The notes beneath the pieces were generated by a model. That model ran no database searches and was not told the DNA's origin. It saw only the letters and a list, made by a program, of their open reading frames with translations. Of a stretch of 64,000 nt of DNA, positions 56,212 to 64,000 are shown piece after piece. The stretch lies in assembly GCA_948567375.1 (NCBI GenBank), contig OX419761.1, forward strand, positions 31,622,501-31,686,500. Reading direction: 5' to 3'. Numbering within the stretch: position 1 is the first letter of the stretch; the number at the start of each line of letters is the position of its first letter. Position numbers and translations under genes: made by a program. Source of the DNA: Lunularia cruciata. Taxonomy: Eukaryota; Streptophyta; Marchantiopsida; Lunulariales; Lunulariaceae.

Positions 56212-59200
56212 CTACCTTCTATGGTACATCTTTAACTTATCATGGTTAATCCTATCAAAGTGTCTTCCTCCCAACTCCTTGAGATCATAAGTGTAATTTC
56301 CCCACACCTTCTCTACTATGAAAGGTCCAAAGTACTTAGGCAAAAACTTCTTTTGTACTCTCTTGAATCGAATGGAATCAAACAACATTACCCAATCACC
56401 TTCTTTGAAAGGCTCCACCTTCTTCTTGCCTTGCCTCTTGTCATAGCTCTCCTTTTGTTTCCTTTGGGCTTGCTCCACTCGAACCATAGCAACTGCTCTT
56501 GCCTCTTCCAACTCCATGAGTTGATCCTTCCTTGACTTCTCTGCATCACTTCCTTGTGCTTTCTTCAATCTCCTATGAATGCTTTGGAAGGTAGGAAGAT
56601 CAAAGTGAATAGGTAAGGTAGACTCAATACCATACACCAATTGGAATGGAGAATATCCAGTGGAAGTCTTCATGGTTGTCCTATACTCCCACAAAACTGC
56701 ATGAATCCTCTTGTCCCAATGATGTTTAGCCCCCTCCATTTCTGCATCTTTGGCCAACATCATGCACAAGGTCTGATTGGTTCTCTCTGCCAAGCCATTG
56801 GAATTTGGCTTATAGGATGTAGTTACTCTATGTGTGATAGAGAAATGTCGTAGCATGGCTGTAGTAATGCTTCCTGTAAACTCTCCTCCTCTATCAGAAA
56901 CCAACTCCAAAGGGCATCCAAACCTAGTGATAATGCGTTCATAAAGAAATCTACCCACTTCATCTTCATTCTTGTCCCTCAATGGTCTAGCCTCAACCCA
57001 CTTGGTAAGGTAATCAGTAACTACCACAATGTACCGATTGTTCCTTGGGGTTCTATTGAGAGGTCCTACAAAATCAATTCCCCACTTCTCAAAAGGTCCT
57101 AGCAATGGAATTGATCTAAGTGGTGGAGTGGATGTAGACTTTCTAGCAAAAGCTTGACAAACATGACAAGTTTTGCAATAATCAAGACAATCCTTGAAAA
57201 TCCCTCTCCAATGGTAACCTGCATCTAGAATCTTGAAAGCAGTCACCTTTCCTGCAAAGTGTCCTCCACATACTAAACCTTCATGAAACTCCTTTATGAG
57301 TAGGATAGACTCTTCCTTACCCACTGCTCTTCGAAGTAGACCATCTGCTCCTTGGTGAAAAAGAATATCATCCACCATTGTGTAAGGTCTAGATCTTGCT
57401 GCAAGGGCCTTCCTCTCCCTAGCATGCATCCCTTCTGGATAGTTACCTCTTGTCACAAAATCCACAATCTCCTTGTACTCCATTGGAATCTCTTGAGTGA
57501 CTGAGATTGTCATGAGCTCCTCATCCGGGAAGGAATCATCTACTGGCTCATCTCCATCATGATCATAGGCTCTAGATAACAAATCAGCATTTGCATGTTT
57601 CTTTCCTGGCCTATCCTCAATTGTGTAGTCATACTCCGACAAGAGTATCATCCACCTTGCTAGTCTCCCTTCAACATTAGGCTTGTTGAAGATGTACTTC
57701 AAAGCCTTGTGATCCGTGACAATTGTGGCTTTCCCTCCAATCAAGTAGTGTCTAAACTTCTTGAGACCAAAGATCACTGCCAACCCTTCTCTCTCTGTGA
57801 CAGAGTAGTTCTTCTCTGCTGAAACCATCTGCCTACTAGCATAAGCTATTGGATGATCATGCCCATCTTGGTCTAATTGACTAAGAGTGCATCCTATAGC
57901 TACATTAGAAGCATCAGTGTAGAGGATGAAAGGCTTACTCCAATCAGGTTTAGCAAGAATTGGAGCTACAACAAGGGATTGCTGGAGCTCCTCAAAAGCT
58001 TTGAGAGCCGCCTTGTCTTCCAAAATCACCATGTAATCTACACCCTTCTTCATGTAGATGGTCAATGCATAAGCCTTGTTGGAAAATGAGAAGATGAACC
58101 TCCTATAGTACCCAACCATTCCCAAGAATTGGCGTAACTTTGTCAAGCTTGAAGGGAATGGAAGGTCTGAGATTTTCCTCACCTTCTCAGGATCAACTGC
58201 TATTCCATCCTTGGAGATGATGTGCCCCAAAAGTAGACCTTCTTCACATCCAAAAATGCACTTCTCTGGGTTGAGTGATGCATTTGCCTCATCCAAGCAT
58301 TGCAAGACTTTGATTAGGTGCTCAAAGTGCTCCTCCTTGCTCCCATAGACACAAAAGTCATCAATGAAATCTCTCACAAATTTCCCAATGAAAGGTTCAA
58401 ATACCTTGTTCATGAACCGTTGGAATGTGGCTGGAGCATTGCAAAGCCCAAAAGGCATGACCTTGAAAGCGTAAGTTCCCCAAGGTGTGGTGAATGTGGT
58501 GAGTTGTTGATGCTCTGGTGCAATCTTGATTTGGTTATATCCACTATAACCATCTCCAAAACTGTACCTCTCATGACCTGCAACCTCCTCCAAGATCTCA
58601 TCAATGAATGGCAATGGGTAGTAGTCCTTCTTGGTAACAGCATTAAGCTTCTTGTAATCCACACATACCCGAAGCTTGCCATTCTTTTTCTTCACAATGA
58701 CAATTGGAGACACCCATTCTGAATTCTCCACCTCAAAGATAAATCCAGCCTCCTTGAGCTTATCAATCTCCTCCTTCACAACCAAAGATATTGGTGGGCT
58801 AATGCGACGTTGCTTTTGGCGGATTGGTCTTGCATGTGACTCCACCTCTATCTTGTGCTCCTCCAAGGTGACTTCCTTCAAATCCTTGTAACTAAAAGCA
58901 AACACATGGATGAACTTGCGGAAAATCTCCTCAAATCTCACCTTCTCCTCCTTGGTAACATTTGGGCCATACTTGAGGGTAGATAACCTTCTCTCTACCT
59001 CCTCAAGTGTCAATGGTGATTTATCTGGGTCCTTCAAAACCTCTGGCTTAGGTGCAAAATCCATAGCACACAAGGGATACACATCTGAATCAGATTCAGA
59101 TTCATCCTCCTCCGTGGAAGTCTCCTCTTCCATGCTTGTGTCCACACCTGAAGCTCCTTCTTCAGAATCTGATTCCCAATAATCAGAAGATGGGGTATCT

Positions 59201-61038
59201 GAATGTGAAGTGTTGGTGGTGTTAGTCACAGGAACAGTGACTCTATGGTTTGATGGCCCAATCCTTAAGTACCCTTTGTGCCATCGATCAGTTGTGCGTG
59301 CTGCTCTCAACCATGGCCTCCCAAGAAGTAAGTCATAGCTTGAATCCTTCAAGACTTGGAAAGTCATGAGATTTTGAACTCCCATAATTGAAACTACCAC
59401 CTTATCCATCACTCCTACTGGTCGAACTTGTTGCTTGTTTGCCATGCTCACCACAAATGTTGAAGCTCTTGAGGGTATCATACCCAACTTCTTCATCAAC
59501 CTTTCTGACATGGCATTCACTGCTGATCCTCCATCAACCAATGCATCCTTGATGTTGTGACCATTCACTCTCACATCAATCTTGGAGGCATATTCACAAG
59601 CTTCCCATGGTGCTGGCTTGGCATCCACCACCCCCATTGATATTGGAACTTTTGCCTTCTTCTTCTTCTTGCTCCTTGTAGAACTCAAACCACCTCTAAG
59701 CTCCTTTCTCAAGGTAGGGTTCAAAGCAATTAATTGGCCCACTGTGATGTTAGCCTTGTGACTACCAACATCCTCCAACACATTGTAGTTCCATTGTTGC
59801 TTGGAGATCAAGAAGTCCTCCATCCCCAACTTCTTCCTTGGAGTCTTTGTTGTTGATGGTGTTGAGGTGCGAGTGCTCCTAGTAGACATAGGAGTATCCT
59901 TGCTTGAAGTAAATCCTTGAGAAGAGTGAACATCCTCTGCAAAACGAGCTCTCTTCTTCTCTTGTGCCAAAAGCTCCAAATTAGGACCCTTGGAGTTTGA
60001 GCACTCTCCCTTCTCATACTTGCTCTCAACCACATCTATGGATGCTATCCCCTTACCTTTGTTGGGATTAGGAGCCACTTGGGTTTCACTACCTCCCTCT
60101 TTCCCTCTATTGGCTCCCTCATAACCCCTTCCTCCATGGTAAGTGGAATTTGGGCAATTCCTTTGGATATGGCCTCTTCCCCCACAACCAAAACAATTTC
60201 TATCATTGAAATTGTTGGCTGGTTGGCCTCCTCTATATGGATGGTTTCCATAACTCCTAGGCCCTCTCCCTACATTCTGATCCACCTCTCTCTTCTCCCA
60301 TAATTGCACCACATTGATCTTGAGATCCGCAAGTTGTTCTGTGATGGTTTGGAGTGGATCTTTTGGTGGAGGTGCAAGAACTGGAGCAACTACTACTTGT
60401 GGTGCAACCCTTGTCACCAAAGTATCAGAAGTTCCACCATACTTGTAGCCTTGAGGAGGATGCACAACCTCCTTCACCACCAAATCACTTTCATCCCCTT
60501 CCAAACTCTCCTCCATACGAATTGCGATCTTGATAGCTTCAACCTTGGAAGAAGGTTTCTCATATCTCACCTTGCTTCTAATTTGTGGTCTCAATCCTCC
60601 CACAAAATTCTTGGTGAGCATGGCCCCTATGCCAATCATTGTAGTCTCCACATCATCCCCACCCTTCCTCAACACTATGCGAAATCTGGACTCCAATTTT
60701 TCCACTCTTTCCACATAGACTCTCACTTTCTCTCCATCTCCTTGCTTGAGAAATGTAACCTCACTCATCAATCTCTCATAACTCTCATCAGGAAGAAAGT
60801 TCTCAATGAGTGCTGAAGTCAAAGTCTCCCAAGACTCCTCTTCCCCCTCTCTCCTCTCTCTCTTTTGGTATTCTGACTCATACCATGTAAGTGCTGCATC
60901 CTCAAAGAAATCTGGTAATAATGAGGCCCACTCATTCTTCCTCCTCTCATTGTTTCCTATGCAAGCTCTCTTGAAGTCTCTCACAAAGGCCTCCACATCT
61001 TCTCCATCCTTGCCAAAGAAAACCGGAAGTTTCCCCAT
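56212..61038 (-). CDS. A1 gag-pol polyprotein, 1608 aa
   Basis: Start MGKLPVFFGKDGED at 61038. Gag capsid-like part 1-200; CCHC knuckle CFGCGGRGHIQRNC 282-295; basic and Ser/Thr-rich linker 300-480; aspartic protease around 499-600 with ALVDGGSAVNAM (active Asp 502, DGG instead of DTG); acidic linker 620-655; RT about 720-980 with FGDGYSGYNQI (Asp 829), MPFGLCNAPATF and FIDD 891-894; RNase H 1030-1150 (TDASN Asp 1042, VTDHK Asp 1109); integrase with H1252/H1260, C1291/C1294 and D1322, D1382, E1418 (D,D-35-E). No chromodomain. RT and integrase motifs and the PBS point to the Tat/Athila branch. Gag and pol are in one frame, so the Gag excess must come from another mechanism. Confidence 0.97.
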   Translation of the reverse strand: MGKLPVFFGKDGEDVEAFVRDFKRACIGNNERRKNEWASLLPDFFEDAALTWYESEYQKRERREGEEESWETLTSALIENFLPDESYERLMSEVTFLKQGDGEKVRVYVERVEKLESRFRIVLRKGGDDVETTMIGIGAMLTKNFVGGLRPQIRSKVRYEKPSSKVEAIKIAIRMEESLEGDESDLVVKEVVHPPQGYKYGGTSDTLVTRVAPQVVVAPVLAPPPKDPLQTITEQLADLKINVVQLWEKREVDQNVGRGPRSYGNHPYRGGQPANNFNDRNCFGCGGRGHIQRNCPNSTYHGGRGYEGANRGKEGGSETQVAPNPNKGKGIASIDVVESKYEKGECSNSKGPNLELLAQEKKRARFAEDVHSSQGFTSSKDTPMSTRSTRTSTPSTTKTPRKKLGMEDFLISKQQWNYNVLEDVGSHKANITVGQLIALNPTLRKELRGGLSSTRSKKKKKAKVPISMGVVDAKPAPWEACEYASKIDVRVNGHNIKDALVDGGSAVNAMSERLMKKLGMIPSRASTFVVSMANKQQVRPVGVMDKVVVSIMGVQNLMTFQVLKDSSYDLLLGRPWLRAARTTDRWHKGYLRIGPSNHRVTVPVTNTTNTSHSDTPSSDYWESDSEEGASGVDTSMEEETSTEEDESESDSDVYPLCAMDFAPKPEVLKDPDKSPLTLEEVERRLSTLKYGPNVTKEEKVRFEEIFRKFIHVFAFSYKDLKEVTLEEHKIEVESHARPIRQKQRRISPPISLVVKEEIDKLKEAGFIFEVENSEWVSPIVIVKKKNGKLRVCVDYKKLNAVTKKDYYPLPFIDEILEEVAGHERYSFGDGYSGYNQIKIAPEHQQLTTFTTPWGTYAFKVMPFGLCNAPATFQRFMNKVFEPFIGKFVRDFIDDFCVYGSKEEHFEHLIKVLQCLDEANASLNPEKCIFGCEEGLLLGHIISKDGIAVDPEKVRKISDLPFPSSLTKLRQFLGMVGYYRRFIFSFSNKAYALTIYMKKGVDYMVILEDKAALKAFEELQQSLVVAPILAKPDWSKPFILYTDASNVAIGCTLSQLDQDGHDHPIAYASRQMVSAEKNYSVTEREGLAVIFGLKKFRHYLIGGKATIVTDHKALKYIFNKPNVEGRLARWMILLSEYDYTIEDRPGKKHANADLLSRAYDHDGDEPVDDSFPDEELMTISVTQEIPMEYKEIVDFVTRGNYPEGMHARERKALAARSRPYTMVDDILFHQGADGLLRRAVGKEESILLIKEFHEGLVCGGHFAGKVTAFKILDAGYHWRGIFKDCLDYCKTCHVCQAFARKSTSTPPLRSIPLLGPFEKWGIDFVGPLNRTPRNNRYIVVVTDYLTKWVEARPLRDKNEDEVGRFLYERIITRFGCPLELVSDRGGEFTGSITTAMLRHFSITHRVTTSYKPNSNGLAERTNQTLCMMLAKDAEMEGAKHHWDKRIHAVLWEYRTTMKTSTGYSPFQLVYGIESTLPIHFDLPTFQSIHRRLKKAQGSDAEKSRKDQLMELEEARAVAMVRVEQAQRKQKESYDKRQGKKKVEPFKEGDWVMLFDSIRFKRVQKKFLPKYFGPFIVEKVWGNYTYDLKELGGRHFDRINHDKLKMYHRR

Positions 61039-61044
61039 CTTAAC

Positions 61045-61116
61045 CCCTCACTTTCTTTCTTTTCTCTTAATTTTCTTTTTCTCTTTTCTTTTCTCTCACT
61101 CTATTACTAATAGAGT
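61045..61116 (-). promoter_or_regulatory. A1 purine-rich leader and palindrome before gag
   Basis: Just upstream of the gag ATG the minus strand is almost pure purine for about 55 bases (GA-rich, 61045-61097), preceded by a perfect 19-bp palindrome ACTCTATTA-C-TAATAGAGT (61098-61116). A2 has the same palindrome (17826-17844) and an A-rich purine tract. This is the gap between the zinc-knuckle ORF and gag. Confidence 0.5.
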
Positions 61117-61273
61117 ATATACATGACTAACACCATCTGAGAATAATCCACTCTAGGGAACACAAAAGGTTCAGGTTGCTCCAAGATTTCTATAGCAACA
61201 TCAAATCCTAGAGTGCATATTAATCTAACTCTCATGGATAGTTTATCCATAAGTTGAAAGATTATCTCCATCA
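61117..61273 (-). other. A1 spacer between zinc-knuckle ORF and gag leader
   Basis: Non-coding in both A copies. It contains TATATAC next to the palindrome and CTAGGG; no further motif recognised. Confidence 0.4.
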
Positions 61274-61747
61274 CTAATCTTGAGAACTAGCTGATGAAGG
61301 TGGTAGTATTTCTGTAGCTGTACTAAGACTCTCTCCAAGATCCTTCACCAAAGTTTCCAAAAGTGCTTTTACTCCACTACACTCATGTCCTTTTGGAAGT
61401 CCTTCAACTCCACAAACCTCACACAACTCCTTGGTCTTAGATCTTCTCCCTCCCAATCTTGGTGAAGAAGGTCCAACATGCAAACCCAAGTCAAGTAAGC
61501 CTCTCCTTTCTCTCAATCTCTTGCTCTCAAAGGTTAATGGACATGAACTTGCCTTATGTCCCTTCTCTCCACATAGAAAGCACTTAGACTCACTCTTTCC
61601 TCCAAGTGGTGTAGGTTTTTGGATCCTCTCAACACTCTCTTCAAATTCTATTGTAAACTCTCTTTTCCTCAAATCCACCCCTACAATCACCTCAAACCCT
61701 TGGGGAACCTTGCATAATCTCAATTTCCACTCTTGATGACCCTCCAT
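61274..61747 (-). CDS. A1 zinc-knuckle accessory protein, 157 aa
   Basis: Start chosen at MEGHQEW, the first ATG shared with A2; the frame is open eight codons further. Knuckle CFLCGEKGHKASSC near residue 57, a second cluster CEVCGVEGLPKGHEC near residue 110, then a Leu-rich amphipathic C-terminus (VKALLETLVKDL). Located 5' of gag, which is unusual for plant gypsy elements; extra ORFs are known in Tat/Ogre and Athila relatives, but mostly of other kinds. All six DNA differences from A2 are silent. Probably nucleic-acid binding; otherwise unrecognised. Confidence 0.8.
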   Translation of the reverse strand: MEGHQEWKLRLCKVPQGFEVIVGVDLRKREFTIEFEESVERIQKPTPLGGKSESKCFLCGEKGHKASSCPLTFESKRLRERRGLLDLGLHVGPSSPRLGGRRSKTKELCEVCGVEGLPKGHECSGVKALLETLVKDLGESLSTATEILPPSSASSQD

Positions 61748-62395
61748 GTTCCCAAAGATGAATCTAAACACTCAAACATGCTTTTTGTTGATCTCAAACT
61801 TCTCATGCATGAGATCTCCACTCTGCAGAATTGACCCTTCCTCACAATGTCACTCAAATCTCCCAACGAATATGTCACAGTCCTCTGAAATTTTCCACAC
61901 TTGATCACAACTCTAGGGCGTCCCTCCCTGAAAAATTTTAGATCTTTTCATCAAGCCATTTGGCCTAGACACCTTTCTATTCAGCACCCATATTTCAGAT
62001 TTGGTCTGAAAACCACCCCCCTCACTTCAAAAACTCATAACGCACTGCGCAAAAATGATCTCTCTCTAATTTTTGTGGCACCAGGTAGGATACAATGCAC
62101 TGAATTTTCTTGGAAATTTTCAGGACAATTCACAAAAAATTGTAGAAATGGCAGACTCTGTACAATTTTCCAGAGAGCATGCAGTTGCGGGAGCACTTTA
62201 CCCTATCAACTTTCAAAAATTCTAGCCCTGTGCGCATAGAAGCTCTCTCAATAATTTCAAGTGTGCTAACTGAAAGATAACCCAAGCTATCATGTGTAGA
62301 AATCTCAAGTCCAGATCTCAAACTTGAGATTTTGCCCAAAATCACCTTAATCCCCAAAATCTGCAATCCACCTCACACAATCTCTCCAATTCCTC
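61748..62395 (-). other. A1 leader, non-coding part
   Basis: Between the leader ORF and the zinc-knuckle ORF. The frame 62130-62366 is open in both copies but changes many residues between them and lacks an ATG start; I regard it as untranslated leader. Confidence 0.5.
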
Positions 62396-62566
62396 TCATG
62401 TGTACAAGATGTACAAAATCACCTCAAAGACATCATAATGAACTACAGGGTATACAAATGGATCTTGGTTCTCTAACATAAGTTCAGCCCTCTCCTCTCC
62501 TAATGTTCTCTCCAAGTGAGCTCTCATAGCCTCCTTCTGCCTAATGTAGAATTGGACGCGGAACAT
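62396..62566 (-). CDS. A1 leader ORF, 56 aa
   Basis: Starts at the first ATG after the PBS (MFRVQFYIRQKEAMRAHL) and ends VILYILYT, TGA. The blocks YI(R/Q)-x3/4-MR-x2-L, G-x-E, P-x3-PVV-x-YD and YIL match the B2 leader ORF. The A2 copy has a stop in the middle. Short, so coding rests on the cross-family similarity. Confidence 0.5.
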   Translation of the reverse strand: MFRVQFYIRQKEAMRAHLERTLGEERAELMLENQDPFVYPVVHYDVFEVILYILYT

Positions 62567-62584
62567 TATCTTGCCTTCTAGAGA

Positions 62585-62603
62585 GGTCCCGGCAACGGAA
62601 CCA
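62585..62603 (-). promoter_or_regulatory. A1 primer binding site, tRNA-Asp-like
   Basis: The minus strand reads TGGTTCCGTTGCCGGGACC, four to five bases after the 5' LTR. The tRNA-Asp PBS has TGGCGCCGTTGCCGGGGAC; core identical, two mismatches at positions 4-5 and one G missing. Identical in A2. Confidence 0.7.
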
Positions 62604-62607
62604 AAAA

Positions 62608-63286
62608 TGTGAGCCGGCCTGTCTCTCACTCAGGATGAACCTCTGATGGCTATTATGGTAGCGCACCATGGACTAAGAAGGCAAGGAACCCCAACTCCAT
62701 CATACTCCTCCAAGGCTAACACTCCAAGACTCAAGACATTGCTCACTAGAGAACTCAATGAAAGAGAGATAGTTGCAAATGAAAGGATGATGAGTACCTC
62801 CTCACTCCTTGTTTATATACTTGTGAAATAGTTACGTACCAAAGTTACTAATTACCGTAGTAACTCAAGTTACTAGACTAAAAGTCAAGTAAAGTCAAAA
62901 AGTAGAAAGGAATATCCATTCACATGGGCATATTCCCCTTATCTTGACCCAACCACTAAAGCAAGGATTCCTTCACATGGGCTATCCTTGGACTAAAGAA
63001 GAATCCAAAACAAAAAGGCTTGCGGGCCCAAGAGTTCTCAACTCTTTCCCCAAAGCCAAACACCTAGGAATAATACCAAGTCAACACACTAAAATCCAAA
63101 ATAGTGGTGCTCATCTTTCCTACTTCCTCTAAAGTAAGGTCCCATCTATCTTAGCTATGACTAACTTTAGCTAACCATGACTAATATAGAACCATCCTTT
63201 ATCTCTATATAAATAATATCTCTTAAGTACTTGTAATACCAAGCTAAATATCACAATACCACACACATGCACAAATGGGTGTTACA
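62608..63286 (-). repeat. A1 5' LTR
   Basis: Identical to the 3' LTR at 55485-56163. Candidate TATA box TATATAAA on the minus strand at 62819-62812. Confidence 0.95.
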
Positions 63287-64000
63287 GACCAATCTCACAC
63301 TCTGTACCATCTATGCATTAGTACTCATCACTGCTTCTAATTTGAAGAATGTATTGTTGCTCATTTGCATCAACATCTCTCCTCAAGTCGGGATGGAAGT
63401 GCGATATCATCTTGTGTTGCTCTGCTGCATTTAGTAGATTCTATCCCAAGTAAAAATGGGTTGAAAACAAGACAATGTAGTGTGGAGGTGTCTTATCCCA
63501 TAAATTCCACACCATTTTTCTTGTGCGTTGATGAACGCACTTTGCCCAATTGATAGGTTCCTTTGCAAACATCTTATGGAAAAACACCACTTGGTGTTTC
63601 ATCACATAAGTGGTTTGCTCTGGCTTAAAGATGGCCATCATTGCTCCTATGATGCCTCTCCTCACAGGGTCCTTATAACTCTTGACCTTATATCCATTTT
63701 TTGTGTGTTTTGAAGAAAAGGCGTCTCTTACTTCTTGGATTTCTTCAGTTACCTCTCCTCTCCTCAAGAATGTGGCTCCCTGCTCCTCACCCGCCTCTCT
63801 TCTGAGTACTAACCTCCAATCCAACTCTGTCCATTAAGCCGGATTTCCTCTCTTACCTTCTGCCTCAGGTCCATCCAGAAACTTGCTATTTATTATCTTG
63901 GTCATGAAACCTAGAAAGCTAAGGTTCCAGTTCCAAAGCTTGCTCAAGACTTCAATTTTGGCAATCATATCTAACCTCCAAATTGCATGATTTCTTGTTG
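63287..64000 (-). pseudogene. C4 gag-like N-terminal region
   Basis: 63441-63824 reads DWRLVLRREAGEEQGATFL, GIIGAMMAIFKPEQTTYVMK and EPINWAKCVHQRTRKMVWNL, the same protein as C1 22507-23055. Upstream in the same frame, past one TAA near 63836, is NHAIWRLDMIAKIEVLSKLW. C1 has a two-base shift between these parts, so C4 shows the original frame. Confidence 0.7.

Larger units (their letters stand above)
55485..63286 (-). mobile_element. A1: intact, recent Tat/Athila-like gypsy element
   Basis: The two 679-bp LTRs (55485-56163 and 62608-63286) are identical as far as I can read. The 4-bp flank GACC occurs at 55481-55484 and 63287-63290. On the minus strand: Asp-like PBS, 56-aa leader ORF, zinc-knuckle ORF, gag-pol of 1608 codons without a stop, hairpin, polypurine tract CCGGGGGTAAA, 3' LTR. 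There is no env-like ORF: pol ends 48 bases from the LTR. It is the most likely mobile element in the window. Confidence 0.97.
47415..64000 (-). mobile_element. C4: C-family gag-like element, split by D2 and A1, continues past the window
   Basis: Own sequence: 47415-49693, 55337-55484 and 63287-64000. It begins TGACAACCCAAAAAATATCAC, the C terminus. Joined over the two insertions, it shows the same order as C1 (N-terminal gag-like part at the far right, basic region, acidic region, coil, tail). No polymerase genes are present in its more than 3.1 kb. Exact target duplications of both inserts (CTCGG, GACC) prove the contiguity. Confidence 0.85.

Overview
The window is plant nuclear DNA made almost entirely of LTR retrotransposons nested inside one another. 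I found no host gene, tRNA or rRNA. The organism is a land plant with a repeat-rich genome. The long nests, mixed Ty3/gypsy lineages and lack of genes would fit a gymnosperm or another large-genome lineage, but the sequence alone does not settle this.

Layout. Unoccupied host DNA is limited to 1-3413 and 34209-34404. Left nest: element D1 (3414-34208, minus, TSD TATAT) is a decayed chromodomain gypsy element. A C-related unit (5425-7157) and a much larger gypsy element, E (10215-33919, plus, TSD AAGAA), are inserted in it. E in turn holds a complete but dead A element (A2, 12206-20026), a gag-like element of family C (C1, up to 25501) and two solo A LTRs (26147-26812 and 29410-30095). Right nest: a B element (B', from 34405, plus) is split by a solo B LTR and by C3' (minus). 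C3' is split by C3 (plus, itself split by the chromovirus B2), by a solo B LTR and by C4 (minus). C4 is split by D2 (49694-55336, TSD CTCGG) and by A1 (55485-63286, TSD GACC). C4 runs off the right end.

Families. A is a Tat/Athila-like gypsy family with a tRNA-Asp-like PBS, 4-bp TSDs and an extra zinc-knuckle ORF upstream of gag-pol; A1 has identical LTRs and a 1608-codon open gag-pol. B and D are chromoviruses primed by initiator tRNA-Met. C encodes a gag-like and coiled-coil protein but no polymerase, so it is presumably moved by another family. E is a gypsy element with the order gag zinc knuckle, aspartic protease, DNA cytosine-5 methyltransferase, reverse transcriptase, RNase H, integrase and a C-terminal PHD finger, all decayed but readable.

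Most notable points: the methyltransferase and PHD finger in E; heat-shock-element arrays upstream of the TATA box in the D LTRs; a short post-PBS leader ORF shared by families A, B and D; the A accessory zinc-knuckle ORF, whose two copies differ only at synonymous sites; and an E insertion whose LTRs look circularly permuted, as if a 2-LTR circle had integrated.
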